From NCBI GenBank assembly GCA_002398825.1, contig DHBS01000023.1, positions 68,351 through 81,762 of the forward strand: a DNA stretch of 13,412 bases, given 5' to 3'. Within the stretch, counting starts at the first letter, position 1, and each line of letters opens with the position of its first letter. The DNA comes from Syntrophomonas sp. UBA4922 (GTDB taxonomy: Bacteria; Bacillota; Syntrophomonadia; Syntrophomonadales; Syntrophomonadaceae). Positions 6,156 to 13,412 of this stretch are shown piece after piece. A program made the translations under genes and the position numbers. The notes below the pieces were generated by a model, which saw only the letters and a list, made by a program, of their open reading frames with translations, was not told the origin of the DNA and did no database searches.

Positions 6156-6947
6156 ATGAGAAAAAACCAGCAAATCCATTGGTCGTTATGTATTGCGCTA
6201 TTGTTTTGTTTGCTCTTACCCGGTTTTGCGGCGGCTGCTGACGGAGACGGCGATGGGGATGGTTCCGGTGGAGGAAAGCAGCAGCCTCTGGTCATTGAAA
6301 GCGTAGTTCCGGCTGATGGCTCTACTGGTATAACCCTTACCCCTGAGATTAAAATTACCTTTAACAAAAATGTGTGCTATATGACGGTTCGTGAGAGCAA
6401 CCGAAATTGTTTTTCCATGTGGACGGGGAACACCCGCATACCTATTGAAGTGATCATGGCAGATGATCAGGTGGAACGGGAGAAACGTAATGACGCCATT
6501 GTAAAGCCTTTGCAAAAGCTCCAGGCAGGCACTCTGTACAGAATTGAAATAGCTCCCAATATGGAGTCTAAAAGCGGGGTTACTTTAGGCCAAAAGGCTA
6601 CGGTTACCTTTACCACAGCCGGTGCCGCAGCAGGTGAACAGCCGGTTCAGCAGACTGGAGAGCTGGCATCGTCACCCTCAGCTACACCACCCACAAACCC
6701 GCAAGCGGCTGCTCCTTCAGAATCATCTCCTTCTGGGACCGTTGAGGGCAGCCCGCCGGACATGACCCAACAGGAAACAGAATCCGGAACTGTTGCTACG
6801 GCAGGACAAGAGCAGGTTCAGCCAGGCCAGCAAGATGTTGCCGAACAGAAGGAATATAGGAACAAGCGAATTGCCGTCGACCTGGTTATCGTCGCTGTCG
6901 CCGGGCTGGGGGCCTGGTGGTTTTACAGAAAACGCCGCGGCCTCTAA
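6156..6947 (+). CDS. membrane-anchored surface protein with Big_5-like Ig domain
   Basis: A 263-residue exported protein of unknown function. Residues 1-27 are a signal peptide (basic start, hydrophobic core, AAA before the mature part). A DGDGDGDG run follows, which could bind calcium. Residues about 40-150 form a bacterial Ig-like domain of the Big_5 type (VVPADGSTG, then ITFNKNV and TLYRIEIAPN). C74 and C85 lie in one loop of it and could form a disulfide or bind a ligand. About 80 residues rich in Pro, Gln, Ser and Thr lead to a C-terminal membrane helix (about 242-257) ending in RKRR, so the domain should be displayed outside the cell. The ATG at 6156 is preferred over 6141 because GGGGGG (6143-6148) is its ribosome binding site. 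It leads the transporter genes, suggesting a substrate-capture or scaffold role; that is inference. Confidence 0.75.
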   Translation: MRKNQQIHWSLCIALLFCLLLPGFAAAADGDGDGDGSGGGKQQPLVIESVVPADGSTGITLTPEIKITFNKNVCYMTVRESNRNCFSMWTGNTRIPIEVIMADDQVEREKRNDAIVKPLQKLQAGTLYRIEIAPNMESKSGVTLGQKATVTFTTAGAAAGEQPVQQTGELASSPSATPPTNPQAAAPSESSPSGTVEGSPPDMTQQETESGTVATAGQEQVQPGQQDVAEQKEYRNKRIAVDLVIVAVAGLGAWWFYRKRRGL

Positions 6948-7030
6948 TGAGTTGCCATATTAGATTCAGTGTTAGTGACGCTGCCTGATCATTGCCGCAA
7001 TAAATATAACAAAGCGTGTTGGGGTGAGTT

Positions 7031-8038
7031 GTGACGAAAAAGATATGGATGTTTTTGCTCTTTATTGCGGCACCTTTCCTGGTAATTCTGGTTTCATTGT
7101 TAATCGGCCGCTATCCGGTTGATATTGCCACCGTTATAAACATACTAGGCTGCCGTATTACCATGCAGCCTTGCTATATCGAAGATATTTATCAGACCGT
7201 AGTTTGGGATATCCGTCTGCCCCGGGCCATTTTGGGGGCTATGGTGGGTGGCTGTTTGGCTATTAGCGGGGCGGCTTTTCAGGGATTGTTTCGTAATCCC
7301 CTGGTCAGTTCGGGTATCTTAGGGGTCAGTTCTGGGGCCGGGTTTGGGGCCGCACTGGCCATAATCCTTTTTCATAAGGTGGCAGCTATTTACACCTGTG
7401 CGTTTGCCTTTGGAATTTTTGCGGTAATTTTAAGCTATTTCATAAGCAAGGTATATAATGGCACTCCCACTATCATGCTGGTTCTGGGTGGAGTGATCGT
7501 GTCATCGGTGTTTTCAGCCCTGCTCTCCCTGGCCAAATACCTGGCCGATCCCATGAATGAACTGCCCGCCATCGTCTTCTGGCTGATGGGCAGTCTAGCC
7601 TCCGCGCGCTATAGTGATATCATGATAGCCGGTATTCCTATGCTGGTTGGAGTGGGCGGAATAATTCTGATCAGGTGGAGGATAAACGTTTTATCAATGG
7701 GTGACCGGGAGGCTCATTCCTTGGGAATAAATACCACATTAAACAAAGGGATAGTCATAGCCTGTGCCACACTAGCCACTGCTGGAGCGGTTTGCGTTAG
7801 CGGTATAATCGGCTGGGTCGGTCTGGTAATTCCTCATATAGGGCGTATGCTGGTAGGCAATGACAACCGCGTCCTAATTCCGGTGAGCTTTTCATTAGGG
7901 GCTACATTTCTGGTTATCGTGGATGATTTTGGCAGAATCCTAACCGGCTCCGAAATACCTCTGGGTATACTCACCGCCATTTTGGGAGGACCTTTCTTTG
8001 TCTACTTGTTAAAGAAGACCAAAGGAGGTGGCTGGTAA
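7031..8038 (+). CDS. FecCD/BtuC-family ABC transporter permease
   Basis: Membrane subunit of a type II importer for vitamin B12, haem or ferric siderophores. The 335 residues contain about ten hydrophobic segments, normal for the family. Family marks are RLPRAILGAMVGGCLAISG near residue 60, NPLVSSGILGVSSGAGFGAAL, and GWVGLVIPHIGRMLVG with P268-H269, the region that contacts the ATPase. The GTG start is preceded by GGGGTGAG at 7021-7028, an extended Shine-Dalgarno match with short spacing. The ATPase gene follows after one base. Proximity to cobamide synthesis favours corrinoid transport (BtuC), but the family's substrates cannot be separated by these motifs. Confidence 0.92.
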   Translation: MTKKIWMFLLFIAAPFLVILVSLLIGRYPVDIATVINILGCRITMQPCYIEDIYQTVVWDIRLPRAILGAMVGGCLAISGAAFQGLFRNPLVSSGILGVSSGAGFGAALAIILFHKVAAIYTCAFAFGIFAVILSYFISKVYNGTPTIMLVLGGVIVSSVFSALLSLAKYLADPMNELPAIVFWLMGSLASARYSDIMIAGIPMLVGVGGIILIRWRINVLSMGDREAHSLGINTTLNKGIVIACATLATAGAVCVSGIIGWVGLVIPHIGRMLVGNDNRVLIPVSFSLGATFLVIVDDFGRILTGSEIPLGILTAILGGPFFVYLLKKTKGGGW

Positions 8039-8039
8039 G

Positions 8040-8861
8040 ATGGCGCCATTGCTGGAGGTCAGGGATGTAAGTTTCAGATATCCCCAGGCACTCATCCTGG
8101 ATAAGATAAGCTTCAATATTAACCCGGGAGAGATATTCTGCTTGCTGGGGCCTAACGGCTGCGGTAAAACCACACTTCTGGATTGTATTTTGGGCTGGCT
8201 CAAGCCGTATGCAGGCCAGGTTTTAATAAACGGCAGCCCCATCGATAATATGGCCGCACCTCAGATTGCCAGGCAAGTAGCTTATGTACCCCAAATGCAC
8301 CAAAAAACCTTTCCCTATCTGGTGCGGGATATTGTCCTTATGGGGCGGGCTTCTTTTATTGGCCCGTTTGATGTGCCTTCAGAGGAAGATGTGGCCATCG
8401 CGGAAAAGGCTCTGGATATGGTGGGAGTTTCCAGGCTGAAGGATCGTCCCTATACGCAGCTGAGCGGCGGAGAGGGTCAGCTGGTGATGGTGGCCCGGGC
8501 GCTGGCACAGAACAGCCCGTTGATAATAATGGATGAACCCACTGCCCATTTGGATTACAGACACGAACTGATAATACTGGAAACGGTAGTTGAACTAGTC
8601 AAGCAGACCGGCCTGGCAGTCCTGATGGCGACACATGTACCCAATCACGGCTATTATTTTGAAAACCAGGGGATCAAAACCCGAGCCGCACTGGTGAAGG
8701 ATAAGCAGATCATGGCCTTGGGAAAACCATCCGAGGTATTATCCGAGCAAAATCTGGGCGAGCTTTACAGCATAAGAACCCGCATCATAAACTGCGGACT
8801 TGATGATGGGGGGCATTTAAAACAGGTAGTGCCCATATGTACAATTAACTCAGAAAGTTAA
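8040..8861 (+). CDS. BtuD/FepC-type ABC transporter ATP-binding protein
   Basis: Cytoplasmic ATPase that powers the adjacent permease. All catalytic parts are present in the 273 residues: Walker A GPNGCGKTT at 37-45, Q-loop region YVPQ, signature LSGGEGQ at 141-147, Walker B LIIMDEP with catalytic E166, the D-loop AHLD, and the switch histidine H199 in ATHVPNH. The ATG at 8040 is chosen because AAAGGAGGT (8021-8029) lies 10 bases upstream; a longer GTG start at 8028 would fall inside that ribosome binding site. Only one base separates it from the permease stop, so the two are translationally coupled. The GEGQ signature (usually GQRQ or GEQQ) is a mild variation. Confidence 0.94.
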   Translation: MAPLLEVRDVSFRYPQALILDKISFNINPGEIFCLLGPNGCGKTTLLDCILGWLKPYAGQVLINGSPIDNMAAPQIARQVAYVPQMHQKTFPYLVRDIVLMGRASFIGPFDVPSEEDVAIAEKALDMVGVSRLKDRPYTQLSGGEGQLVMVARALAQNSPLIIMDEPTAHLDYRHELIILETVVELVKQTGLAVLMATHVPNHGYYFENQGIKTRAALVKDKQIMALGKPSEVLSEQNLGELYSIRTRIINCGLDDGGHLKQVVPICTINSES

Positions 8862-8874
8862 GGGGGGTATAGCG

Positions 8875-9987
8875 TTGACCACATCAAGAGCCACGCAGCG
8901 GCTAAAGCAATGGCGCAGGATCAGCCTGGTATTACTGCTGTTGTTCTTAGCGCTGGCGGCAGCGGGTTGCAGCGGTAAGGCCGTAGACACTTCACCGGCT
9001 GAAAAACCGACTCAGATTATCACTGACAGTATTGGCAGGCAGGTAGAAGTACCGATTAATCCAGAGCGTATCGCCTGCCTGTGCCCGGAAGCAGGCTATG
9101 CCATAGCCATGTATGGCAAGGCAGGCACTATAGTGGCGACCTCAGGCGGAATGCAGCGAGATATCCTGTTAGTAGAAATGTTTCCCCACCTCAAGGGTTT
9201 GCCAGTACCCAAAAGCAATGAAGTAATAAATATCGAAGAATTACTGAGCAGCAAAGCGGAGCTGGTCTTTGTCAAAGGCGATACCACCAGCAATGAAGCC
9301 GAAATGGATAAATTAAAAAAGGTCAATATACCGGTGATTGCCCTGCAGTACGGCAATATGGCCGAACAACAATACGCCATGCAAATGATAGCCAAAATCC
9401 TGGGCACTGAAGCTGAAGGTCAGCGCTACACCGAGTTTTATCAGCAGACCGTTGCCGAGGTGCAGAAACGGGTTACGGCTGTCCCAGACAAGGACAGAGT
9501 CACACTCTATCATTCCACGGCCGAAGCCACCCGCACCGACACCGCCGATAGTCTGGCCGCGGATTGGACCAGGGCGGCCGGGATTACCAACGTGTCAGTG
9601 GGCCAGAGTCTGAAGTTCAGCGATGGCAATCATTATGCCAGCCTGGAACAGATACTCTTGTGGAATCCCGACTATATATTGGTTAACGACCCCAACCTGG
9701 TGGGATATATTATGGAGCATGAACACTGGCGGCCGCTGCAGGCGGTAAAAAATAACCGGGTTTTGCCGCTGCCCATCGGCATTTCCCGCTGGGGTCATAC
9801 CTCTTCCCTGGAGACCCCCCTGGCGGTTTTGTGGACAGCAAAACTGGCCTATCCCGAGCTATTCAAAGATTGGGACATGGTCAAAGCGACCCAGGATTTT
9901 TATCAGGAGTTCTTTGACTGGCAGTTAGATCAGGCTACCGTCGATAAAATGCTGAAAGGCACGGGCATGCGGGCGGCCAAGAGCTAG
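8875..9987 (+). CDS. substrate-binding lipoprotein, BtuF/FhuD family
   Basis: Extracellular receptor that delivers ligand to the permease. The N-terminus is basic (RLKQWRR), then hydrophobic, ending in ALAAAGC with C32 as the lipid-modified cysteine; Ala instead of the more common Leu at -3 is tolerable. The mature part matches the periplasmic-binding-protein fold used for B12, haem and siderophores: DSIGRQVEVPINPERIACL at its start, the INIEELLSSKAELVFV strand-helix, and YASLEQILLWNPDYILVND in the second lobe. The 370 residues are slightly long for the family. The TTG start has AGGGGGGT 6 bases upstream, and the gene follows the ATPase after 13 bases. The ligand is unknown; corrinoid is preferred from context. 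Confidence 0.88.
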   Translation: MTTSRATQRLKQWRRISLVLLLLFLALAAAGCSGKAVDTSPAEKPTQIITDSIGRQVEVPINPERIACLCPEAGYAIAMYGKAGTIVATSGGMQRDILLVEMFPHLKGLPVPKSNEVINIEELLSSKAELVFVKGDTTSNEAEMDKLKKVNIPVIALQYGNMAEQQYAMQMIAKILGTEAEGQRYTEFYQQTVAEVQKRVTAVPDKDRVTLYHSTAEATRTDTADSLAADWTRAAGITNVSVGQSLKFSDGNHYASLEQILLWNPDYILVNDPNLVGYIMEHEHWRPLQAVKNNRVLPLPIGISRWGHTSSLETPLAVLWTAKLAYPELFKDWDMVKATQDFYQEFFDWQLDQATVDKMLKGTGMRAAKS

Positions 9988-10092
9988 ATAACCGTGGCAT
10001 GAAACTGCGGTAGAGCATAGTAATATATTTTTTAAGGCAGGTGAGTAAGGAAACAGTATTAAAGAATTATTAAAACGCGGGAGGTATTATCA

Positions 10093-11733
10093 ATGAATTG
10101 CAAAGTTTATCGAAAGTCCACCACAGTACTTATGATGATTCTATTCTTGACGATGGCTGTAGTCGGCAATGTGTCCTCGGCATATGGCCAGGACATGAGT
10201 GTAGAATTGTTGTCTCCGGCGGCAACAGCCGTGAGTGGTGATGGCGATGCGGTTGTATTTCAGGTTAATGAAGCTTTAGAGAGTGAAAATATTGTCTTTC
10301 AGTGGAATTTCGGCAAAGGCCTGGATAATAATTTGGAGGCCAGTAAAGGCCTGGTTACCCTGGCTGCAGCAGGAGGCGAACCTATCAGTCTGGATATTGC
10401 TCAGGATTTCACCTATACTGAGCAGGAACAGCCTAAACTTAAACAATTGGAGCTTAATCTGCAGAATACTGACCTGGAACCGGGTGACTATACCGTTACT
10501 TTAGGCGCTGCCATACAGGCTAATAACGGCGATACTCTGGGGAAGGATTATGTATGGCGGTTCAGCGTTGCCGAGGCAGCTGCAGAAAAACCGGCTGCAA
10601 ATCCTCCTGCCTGGCCCGAGGGAGCGACACTGACTGCATCTGATATAACAGCTGACAGCTTAACCTTGACCTGGGTTGCTGCCAGCGATGCCACAGCTTA
10701 TAAAGTATTTGTCGATGGTGTGGAAACCGCAACTGTCAATGATGGTGTTTCCATTGAACTGAACGATTTAAAGGCCGGGACTTCCTATATCTTTAAAGTT
10801 GAGGCCGGCAATGGCGAGGTCTGGACAGATGACGGTCCCAGTGCAACTGTTGCTACTGCCGAGGCGGAGGCAGCAGAGGCTCCGCAGCTAGTTACGGCTG
10901 AAATCAGTAATAAAGGCGATATAAGTATAACTTTTGACCAAGCCATGGCTGATCCTGCCGGAACCGAAGCACAGTTTGCAGTGACTGTCGATGAAGCCCC
11001 GGTTGCGGTCACTGCTGTGGAAAACACCAACACCCCGGAAAAGATCAAATTAGTTCTGCAAACCAAAGCAGTGCAGGGACAAGTGGCTGCTATAACCTAT
11101 ACTAAAGGCGATGACGAAGCGCAACAGGTTAAGTCCTTGGAAGGCAGCGCGGTGGAGAGTTTTACCTACCGGATTGGTGAGGCAGAACCCCCGGCGGAAC
11201 CACAAATTCCACAGCTTACTGATATCAACGGACACTGGGCGCAGGACAACATTGAGCAGTTAGTGGCTATGGGCGCTATAACCGGCTATATAGATGGTAC
11301 TTTTGGGCCGGATAAAGGCATCACCCGGGCTGAGTTTGTCACTGTTCTGGTCAAGGCTTTTAAGCTGGAGGCTGAATCAGAGAAGACCTTTGCAGACACC
11401 GCCAATCACTGGGCCAAAAAGGAGATAGCTATCGCTAATGCTCTGGGTATAGTTACCGGATACGATGCCAATACCTTTGGGCCGGACGACAGCATCACCC
11501 GCGAGCAGATGGCAGTCATGGTAGTGAAAGCCGCCAAGCTGACACCAGAGACTGGAAGCACAACCTTTGCAGACAACAGTCAGATTTCGGCATGGGCTGT
11601 AGATGCGGTCGCCACCGCCTTCAACAATCAGCTAATCAACGGCTACGAAGACAACACCTACCGGCCCGGCAAGGGAGCCAGCAGGGCTGAAGCTGTGACC
11701 GTTATTTTGAACGCTTTGAAAAAAACGGCATAA
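10093..11733 (+). CDS. SLH-anchored multidomain surface protein (Ig-like, fn3, Ig-like, 3x SLH)
   Basis: A 546-residue S-layer-type protein. Residues 1 to about 33 are a signal peptide (basic KVYRK, hydrophobic core, cut near SSAYG/Q). Domain order: an Ig-like region at about 36-160, a fibronectin type III domain at about 172-255 (SLTLTWVAASDATAYKVFVD), another Ig-like beta domain at about 264-362 (ISITFDQAM), then three SLH repeats at 375-420, 431-482 and 490-543 with ITRAE, ITREQ and ASRAE motifs, which bind secondary cell-wall polysaccharide. The first Ig-like region resembles the one in the protein encoded at 6156: both have a K-L-x-x-L-x-x-L spacing, then L-x-(P/A)-G-x-x-Y and a TLG(K/Q) turn. 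It follows the transporter by 105 bases with its own GGGAGGT. It may hold or concentrate the transported ligand at the wall; function is not shown. Confidence 0.85.
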   Translation: MNCKVYRKSTTVLMMILFLTMAVVGNVSSAYGQDMSVELLSPAATAVSGDGDAVVFQVNEALESENIVFQWNFGKGLDNNLEASKGLVTLAAAGGEPISLDIAQDFTYTEQEQPKLKQLELNLQNTDLEPGDYTVTLGAAIQANNGDTLGKDYVWRFSVAEAAAEKPAANPPAWPEGATLTASDITADSLTLTWVAASDATAYKVFVDGVETATVNDGVSIELNDLKAGTSYIFKVEAGNGEVWTDDGPSATVATAEAEAAEAPQLVTAEISNKGDISITFDQAMADPAGTEAQFAVTVDEAPVAVTAVENTNTPEKIKLVLQTKAVQGQVAAITYTKGDDEAQQVKSLEGSAVESFTYRIGEAEPPAEPQIPQLTDINGHWAQDNIEQLVAMGAITGYIDGTFGPDKGITRAEFVTVLVKAFKLEAESEKTFADTANHWAKKEIAIANALGIVTGYDANTFGPDDSITREQMAVMVVKAAKLTPETGSTTFADNSQISAWAVDAVATAFNNQLINGYEDNTYRPGKGASRAEAVTVILNALKKTA

Positions 11734-11743
11734 CATACCTCGA

Positions 11744-11784
11744 ATCGCAGAGACCCTCCGGATAAACTGGGGGGTCTTTGCGAT
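11744..11784 (+). terminator. long stem-loop at the end of the SLH gene
   Basis: Bases 11744-11759 pair with 11769-11784 to give a 16 bp stem (ATCGCAGAGACCCTCC with GGGGGGTCTTTGCGAT, two G-T pairs) and a 9-base loop, starting 11 bases after the stop codon. No continuous T-run follows (AGGGTATTTA), so termination may be weak or the stem may protect the mRNA 3' end. Position and strength support a transcript end. Confidence 0.65.
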
Positions 11785-11823
11785 AGGGTATTTATGGCAA
11801 TGCAGTATTATTATGGGCAATTA

Positions 11824-11852
11824 TTGCTTGAAAATGGAATTTAAGCTATAAT
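11824..11852 (+). promoter_or_regulatory. sigma-A promoter for smpB
   Basis: TTGCTT (11824-11829), a 17-base spacer and a perfect TATAAT (11847-11852). The expected start near 11859 gives a leader of about 100 bases before smpB. In that leader CCTTGGA (11888-11894) pairs with TCCGAGG (11903-11909), a small hairpin of unknown use. Confidence 0.75.
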
Positions 11853-11961
11853 AATTGAGACTATATTGCGAGCCTTAAAAGCCCTGGCCTTGGACTCCGG
11901 TATCCGAGGTGAGGGTATAATTTTAGTAATTGGTCTTGCTCAAATGAGGTAGAGGTATAAC

Positions 11962-12435
11962 ATGGCAAAAAAGCACGGCGGAATCAAGCCGGTAGTGGAT
12001 AATCGCAAAGCGCGCTTTAATTATCATATTAAAGAAACCTTTGAATGTGGACTGGTCCTGGCAGGCACCGAGGTGAAGTCGCTGCGTATGGGCAGGGGCA
12101 ATCTGCAGGATGCCTACGCTACAGTAAAAGACGGGGAGGTGTGGGTCAACAATTTTCATATCAGTCCCTATGATAAAGCCAACCGCTTTAATCACGACCC
12201 CTTAAGGCCTAAGAAGCTATTATTGCACCGTCGTGAGATTAATAGATTGCAGGGCTTTCAACGGGAAAAAGGCTATGCTTTGATTCCTTTGAAAGTATTC
12301 TTTAGAAATGGTCTGGCCAAAATGGACCTGGCTGTGGGAGTAGGCAAAAAGCTATATGACAAACGCGAGGACATCGCGGAGCGGGATGCTCGGCGCAACA
12401 TCCAACAGGTGATCAAATCAAGAATGCAGACTTAA
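11962..12435 (+). CDS. smpB: SsrA-binding protein SmpB
   Basis: Small basic protein that binds tmRNA and brings it to stalled ribosomes for trans-translation. The 157 residues are full length. Typical motifs are the N-terminal NRKARFNYHIKETFECGLVLAGTEVK segment (quoted in parts: NRKARFNYHI, then GLVLAGTEVKSLR), LQDAYATVKDGEVWVNNFHISPY, RKLLLHRREI-type helix (here KKLLLHRREINRL), and the conserved GKKLYDKR before the basic C-terminal tail that reaches into the ribosomal mRNA channel. GAGGT at 11952-11956 precedes the ATG. Its RNA partner is encoded about 600 bases downstream, the common arrangement in bacteria. Confidence 0.97.
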   Translation: MAKKHGGIKPVVDNRKARFNYHIKETFECGLVLAGTEVKSLRMGRGNLQDAYATVKDGEVWVNNFHISPYDKANRFNHDPLRPKKLLLHRREINRLQGFQREKGYALIPLKVFFRNGLAKMDLAVGVGKKLYDKREDIAERDARRNIQQVIKSRMQT

Positions 12436-12457
12436 TGGAGATAGGGGATGAAACCAC

Positions 12458-12973
12458 ATGATCACAGTAAGGCCCGAAATGCCTGGAGATGAAGACGCCA
12501 TACGTCAGGTGAACTTACTCGCCTTTGGCCGTGATGTAGAAGGGAAACTGGTTGATTTAATCCGCGGATCGCGGTTTTATGTACCCGGATTATCGGTGGT
12601 GGCAGTAGACGGTAATATTATTGTTGGGCACATTTTAATGAGTGCCGCTATGCTGGTAAGCAGTCATGATGTGATGTCAATCCTGGCCCTGGCGCCTATG
12701 TCAGTGCTCCCCGAGTACCAGGGGAGAGGCATTGGTACTGAAATGGTTCGATTCGCATTAGAGCGCGCGAAAAGTTCGCTTTTTCCAGCCGTGGTAGTCC
12801 TGGGGCATCCTGAGTATTATCCGCGTTTTGGTTTTGTCAAGGCATCTGACAAGGGAATATATGCACCATTTACCATACCGGATGAGGTTTATATGGTTTT
12901 GGAACTTATACCCAACGTCCTTGATAACGTGACCGGCACAGTGCGTTATCCGCCCTGTTTCGCTGATCTTTAG
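12458..12973 (+). CDS. GNAT-family N-acetyltransferase (YhbS-like)
   Basis: Predicted acetyl-CoA-dependent acetyltransferase of 171 residues; the acceptor is unknown. The N-terminus ITVRPEMPGDEDAIRQV is the usual first strand and helix. Motif A is LAPMSVLPEYQGRGIGTEMV, with the acetyl-CoA pyrophosphate loop Q88-GRGIG-T94, and the later VVVLGHPEYYPRFGF block is typical of the COG3153 (YhbS) group. It lies 22 bases after smpB and probably shares its transcript. The start has GGGG at 12444-12447, 10 bases upstream; an ATG at 12448 is out of frame. No terminator is seen before the ssrA promoter. Confidence 0.88.
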   Translation: MITVRPEMPGDEDAIRQVNLLAFGRDVEGKLVDLIRGSRFYVPGLSVVAVDGNIIVGHILMSAAMLVSSHDVMSILALAPMSVLPEYQGRGIGTEMVRFALERAKSSLFPAVVVLGHPEYYPRFGFVKASDKGIYAPFTIPDEVYMVLELIPNVLDNVTGTVRYPPCFADL

Positions 12974-12988
12974 GTTGTTAAAGCGGGG

Positions 12989-13017
12989 TTGACAAAGAGC
13001 CTTTTAGGGTTTAATAT
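12989..13017 (+). promoter_or_regulatory. consensus sigma-A promoter for ssrA
   Basis: TTGACA (12989-12994), a 17-base spacer and TAATAT (13012-13017). The predicted start near 13024 leaves about 23 bases of 5' leader that RNase P would remove to give the mature tmRNA end at 13047. It is the strongest promoter in the window by consensus match, as expected for an abundant RNA. Confidence 0.85.
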
Positions 13018-13046
13018 TGCATGTGCGATGAGCATATTATTTACAA

Positions 13047-13396
13047 GGGGGCGTACTGGTTTCGACGGGGGAATAGATGGGTTGAGTAGCGAGCCGAGTT
13101 GTCGCCAGCTCGATAAAAAGGCGAAAAAACAATAACTGCCGAAGATAACTTCGCACTAGCCGCTTAAGCGGCTCGTCCGGCCAGATTTCCTAACGGTCTG
13201 GTGCAGGGCGTCACTTAGTTAGGGTACCCTGAAGCCTTCTTCCTCGAGGGGCTTTAAGGGGAAACTAATCGGGGATAGCGCAAAGGAAGCCTGTCTGCGG
13301 GCGTCCCGCGGGCGAAGCACAAACCGCAGACTGCGCTCGGAGAGACTCTTCTGGTCTTTCTTTCGGACGGGGGTTCGACTCCCCCCGCCTCCACCA
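13047..13396 (+). ncRNA. ssrA: transfer-messenger RNA (tmRNA)
   Basis: Complete one-piece tmRNA of about 350 bases. The 5' end GGGGGCG (13047-13053) pairs with CGCCTCC (13386-13392) as the acceptor stem, followed by ACCA with the CCA encoded. TACTGGTTTCGACGGGG is the conserved 5' tRNA-like segment, and GGGGGTTCGACTCCCCC is the T arm. The open reading frame starts at the resume codon GCC (13138) after AATAACT and reads AEDNFALAA to TAA at 13165-13167, with an alanine added from the charged tmRNA itself. Pseudoknot-rich sequence fills 13168-13370. Works with SmpB to rescue stalled ribosomes and tag products for proteolysis. Confidence 0.97.
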
Positions 13397-13412
13397 AAAA
13401 CAAAAGGTAAAA

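Noticed and set aside
6240..6270. GACGGAGACGGCGATGGGGAT as a microsatellite or small CRISPR-like repeat.
   Set aside because: It is the coding sequence of the DGDGDGDG run in the surface protein; there are no repeats with spacers anywhere in the window.
8028..8039. GTG at 8028 as start of the ABC ATPase.
   Set aside because: It is inside AAAGGAGGT, the ribosome binding site for the ATG at 8040.
9991..10011. ACCGTGG/CTGCGGT hairpin after the binding-protein gene as a terminator.
   Set aside because: The 7 bp stem has two G-T pairs and the nearest T-run is about 15 bases further, so read-through into the SLH gene is equally likely.
1..13412. Insertion sequences, integrases, phage genes or tRNA genes.
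   Set aside because: No transposase-like frame, terminal inverted repeats, target duplications or tRNA cloverleafs were seen apart from the tRNA-like part of tmRNA.

Overview
The window reads as part of an anaerobic, spore-former-type Firmicute (class Clostridia; something near the Peptococcaceae or Moorella/Thermincola lineages is my guess). Support: an oxygen-sensitive ThiC-like benzimidazole pathway, strong Shine-Dalgarno sequences with TTG and GTG starts, a three-repeat SLH surface protein, a lipoprotein-type solute-binding protein, and a one-piece tmRNA with a Firmicute-like tag. Every supported gene is on the + strand. The species cannot be fixed from sequence alone.

Region 1 (1-5801) is a cobamide lower-ligand and assembly operon. 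The window opens inside the 3' end of a cobalamin riboswitch, followed by an intrinsic terminator. Then come bzaA and bzaB (ThiC paralogues that together make 5-hydroxybenzimidazole), cobS, cobT and bzaC (O-methyltransferase). No bzaD or bzaE follows, so the expected end product is 5-methoxybenzimidazolylcobamide, unless later methylation genes lie elsewhere in the genome. CobT activates the base and CobS joins it to GDP-cobinamide.

Region 2 (5802-6155) is a 354-base gap. It holds a TCGAAT direct repeat with a Spo0A-box-like match, a multi-branched RNA fold that I cannot assign to a known riboswitch class, and a clean intrinsic terminator just before the next gene. The layout is that of a riboswitch or attenuator.

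Region 3 (6156-11733) is a probable uptake module. It encodes a membrane-anchored Ig-like surface protein, a FecCD/BtuC-type permease, a BtuD-type ATPase, a BtuF/FhuD-type binding lipoprotein, and an SLH-anchored protein with an fn3 and Ig-like domains. The position behind the cobamide operon suggests corrinoid import, but iron-siderophore or haem uptake cannot be excluded from sequence.

Region 4 (11734-13412) is the trans-translation locus: a long stem-loop, a good sigma-A promoter, smpB, a GNAT acetyltransferase, then a consensus promoter and the complete ssrA (tmRNA), whose tag reads AEDNFALAA.

The points most worth a second look are the unassigned leader RNA at about 6000-6135, the complementary changes in ThiC active-site motifs between BzaA and BzaB, and the pair of surface proteins that bracket the transporter.
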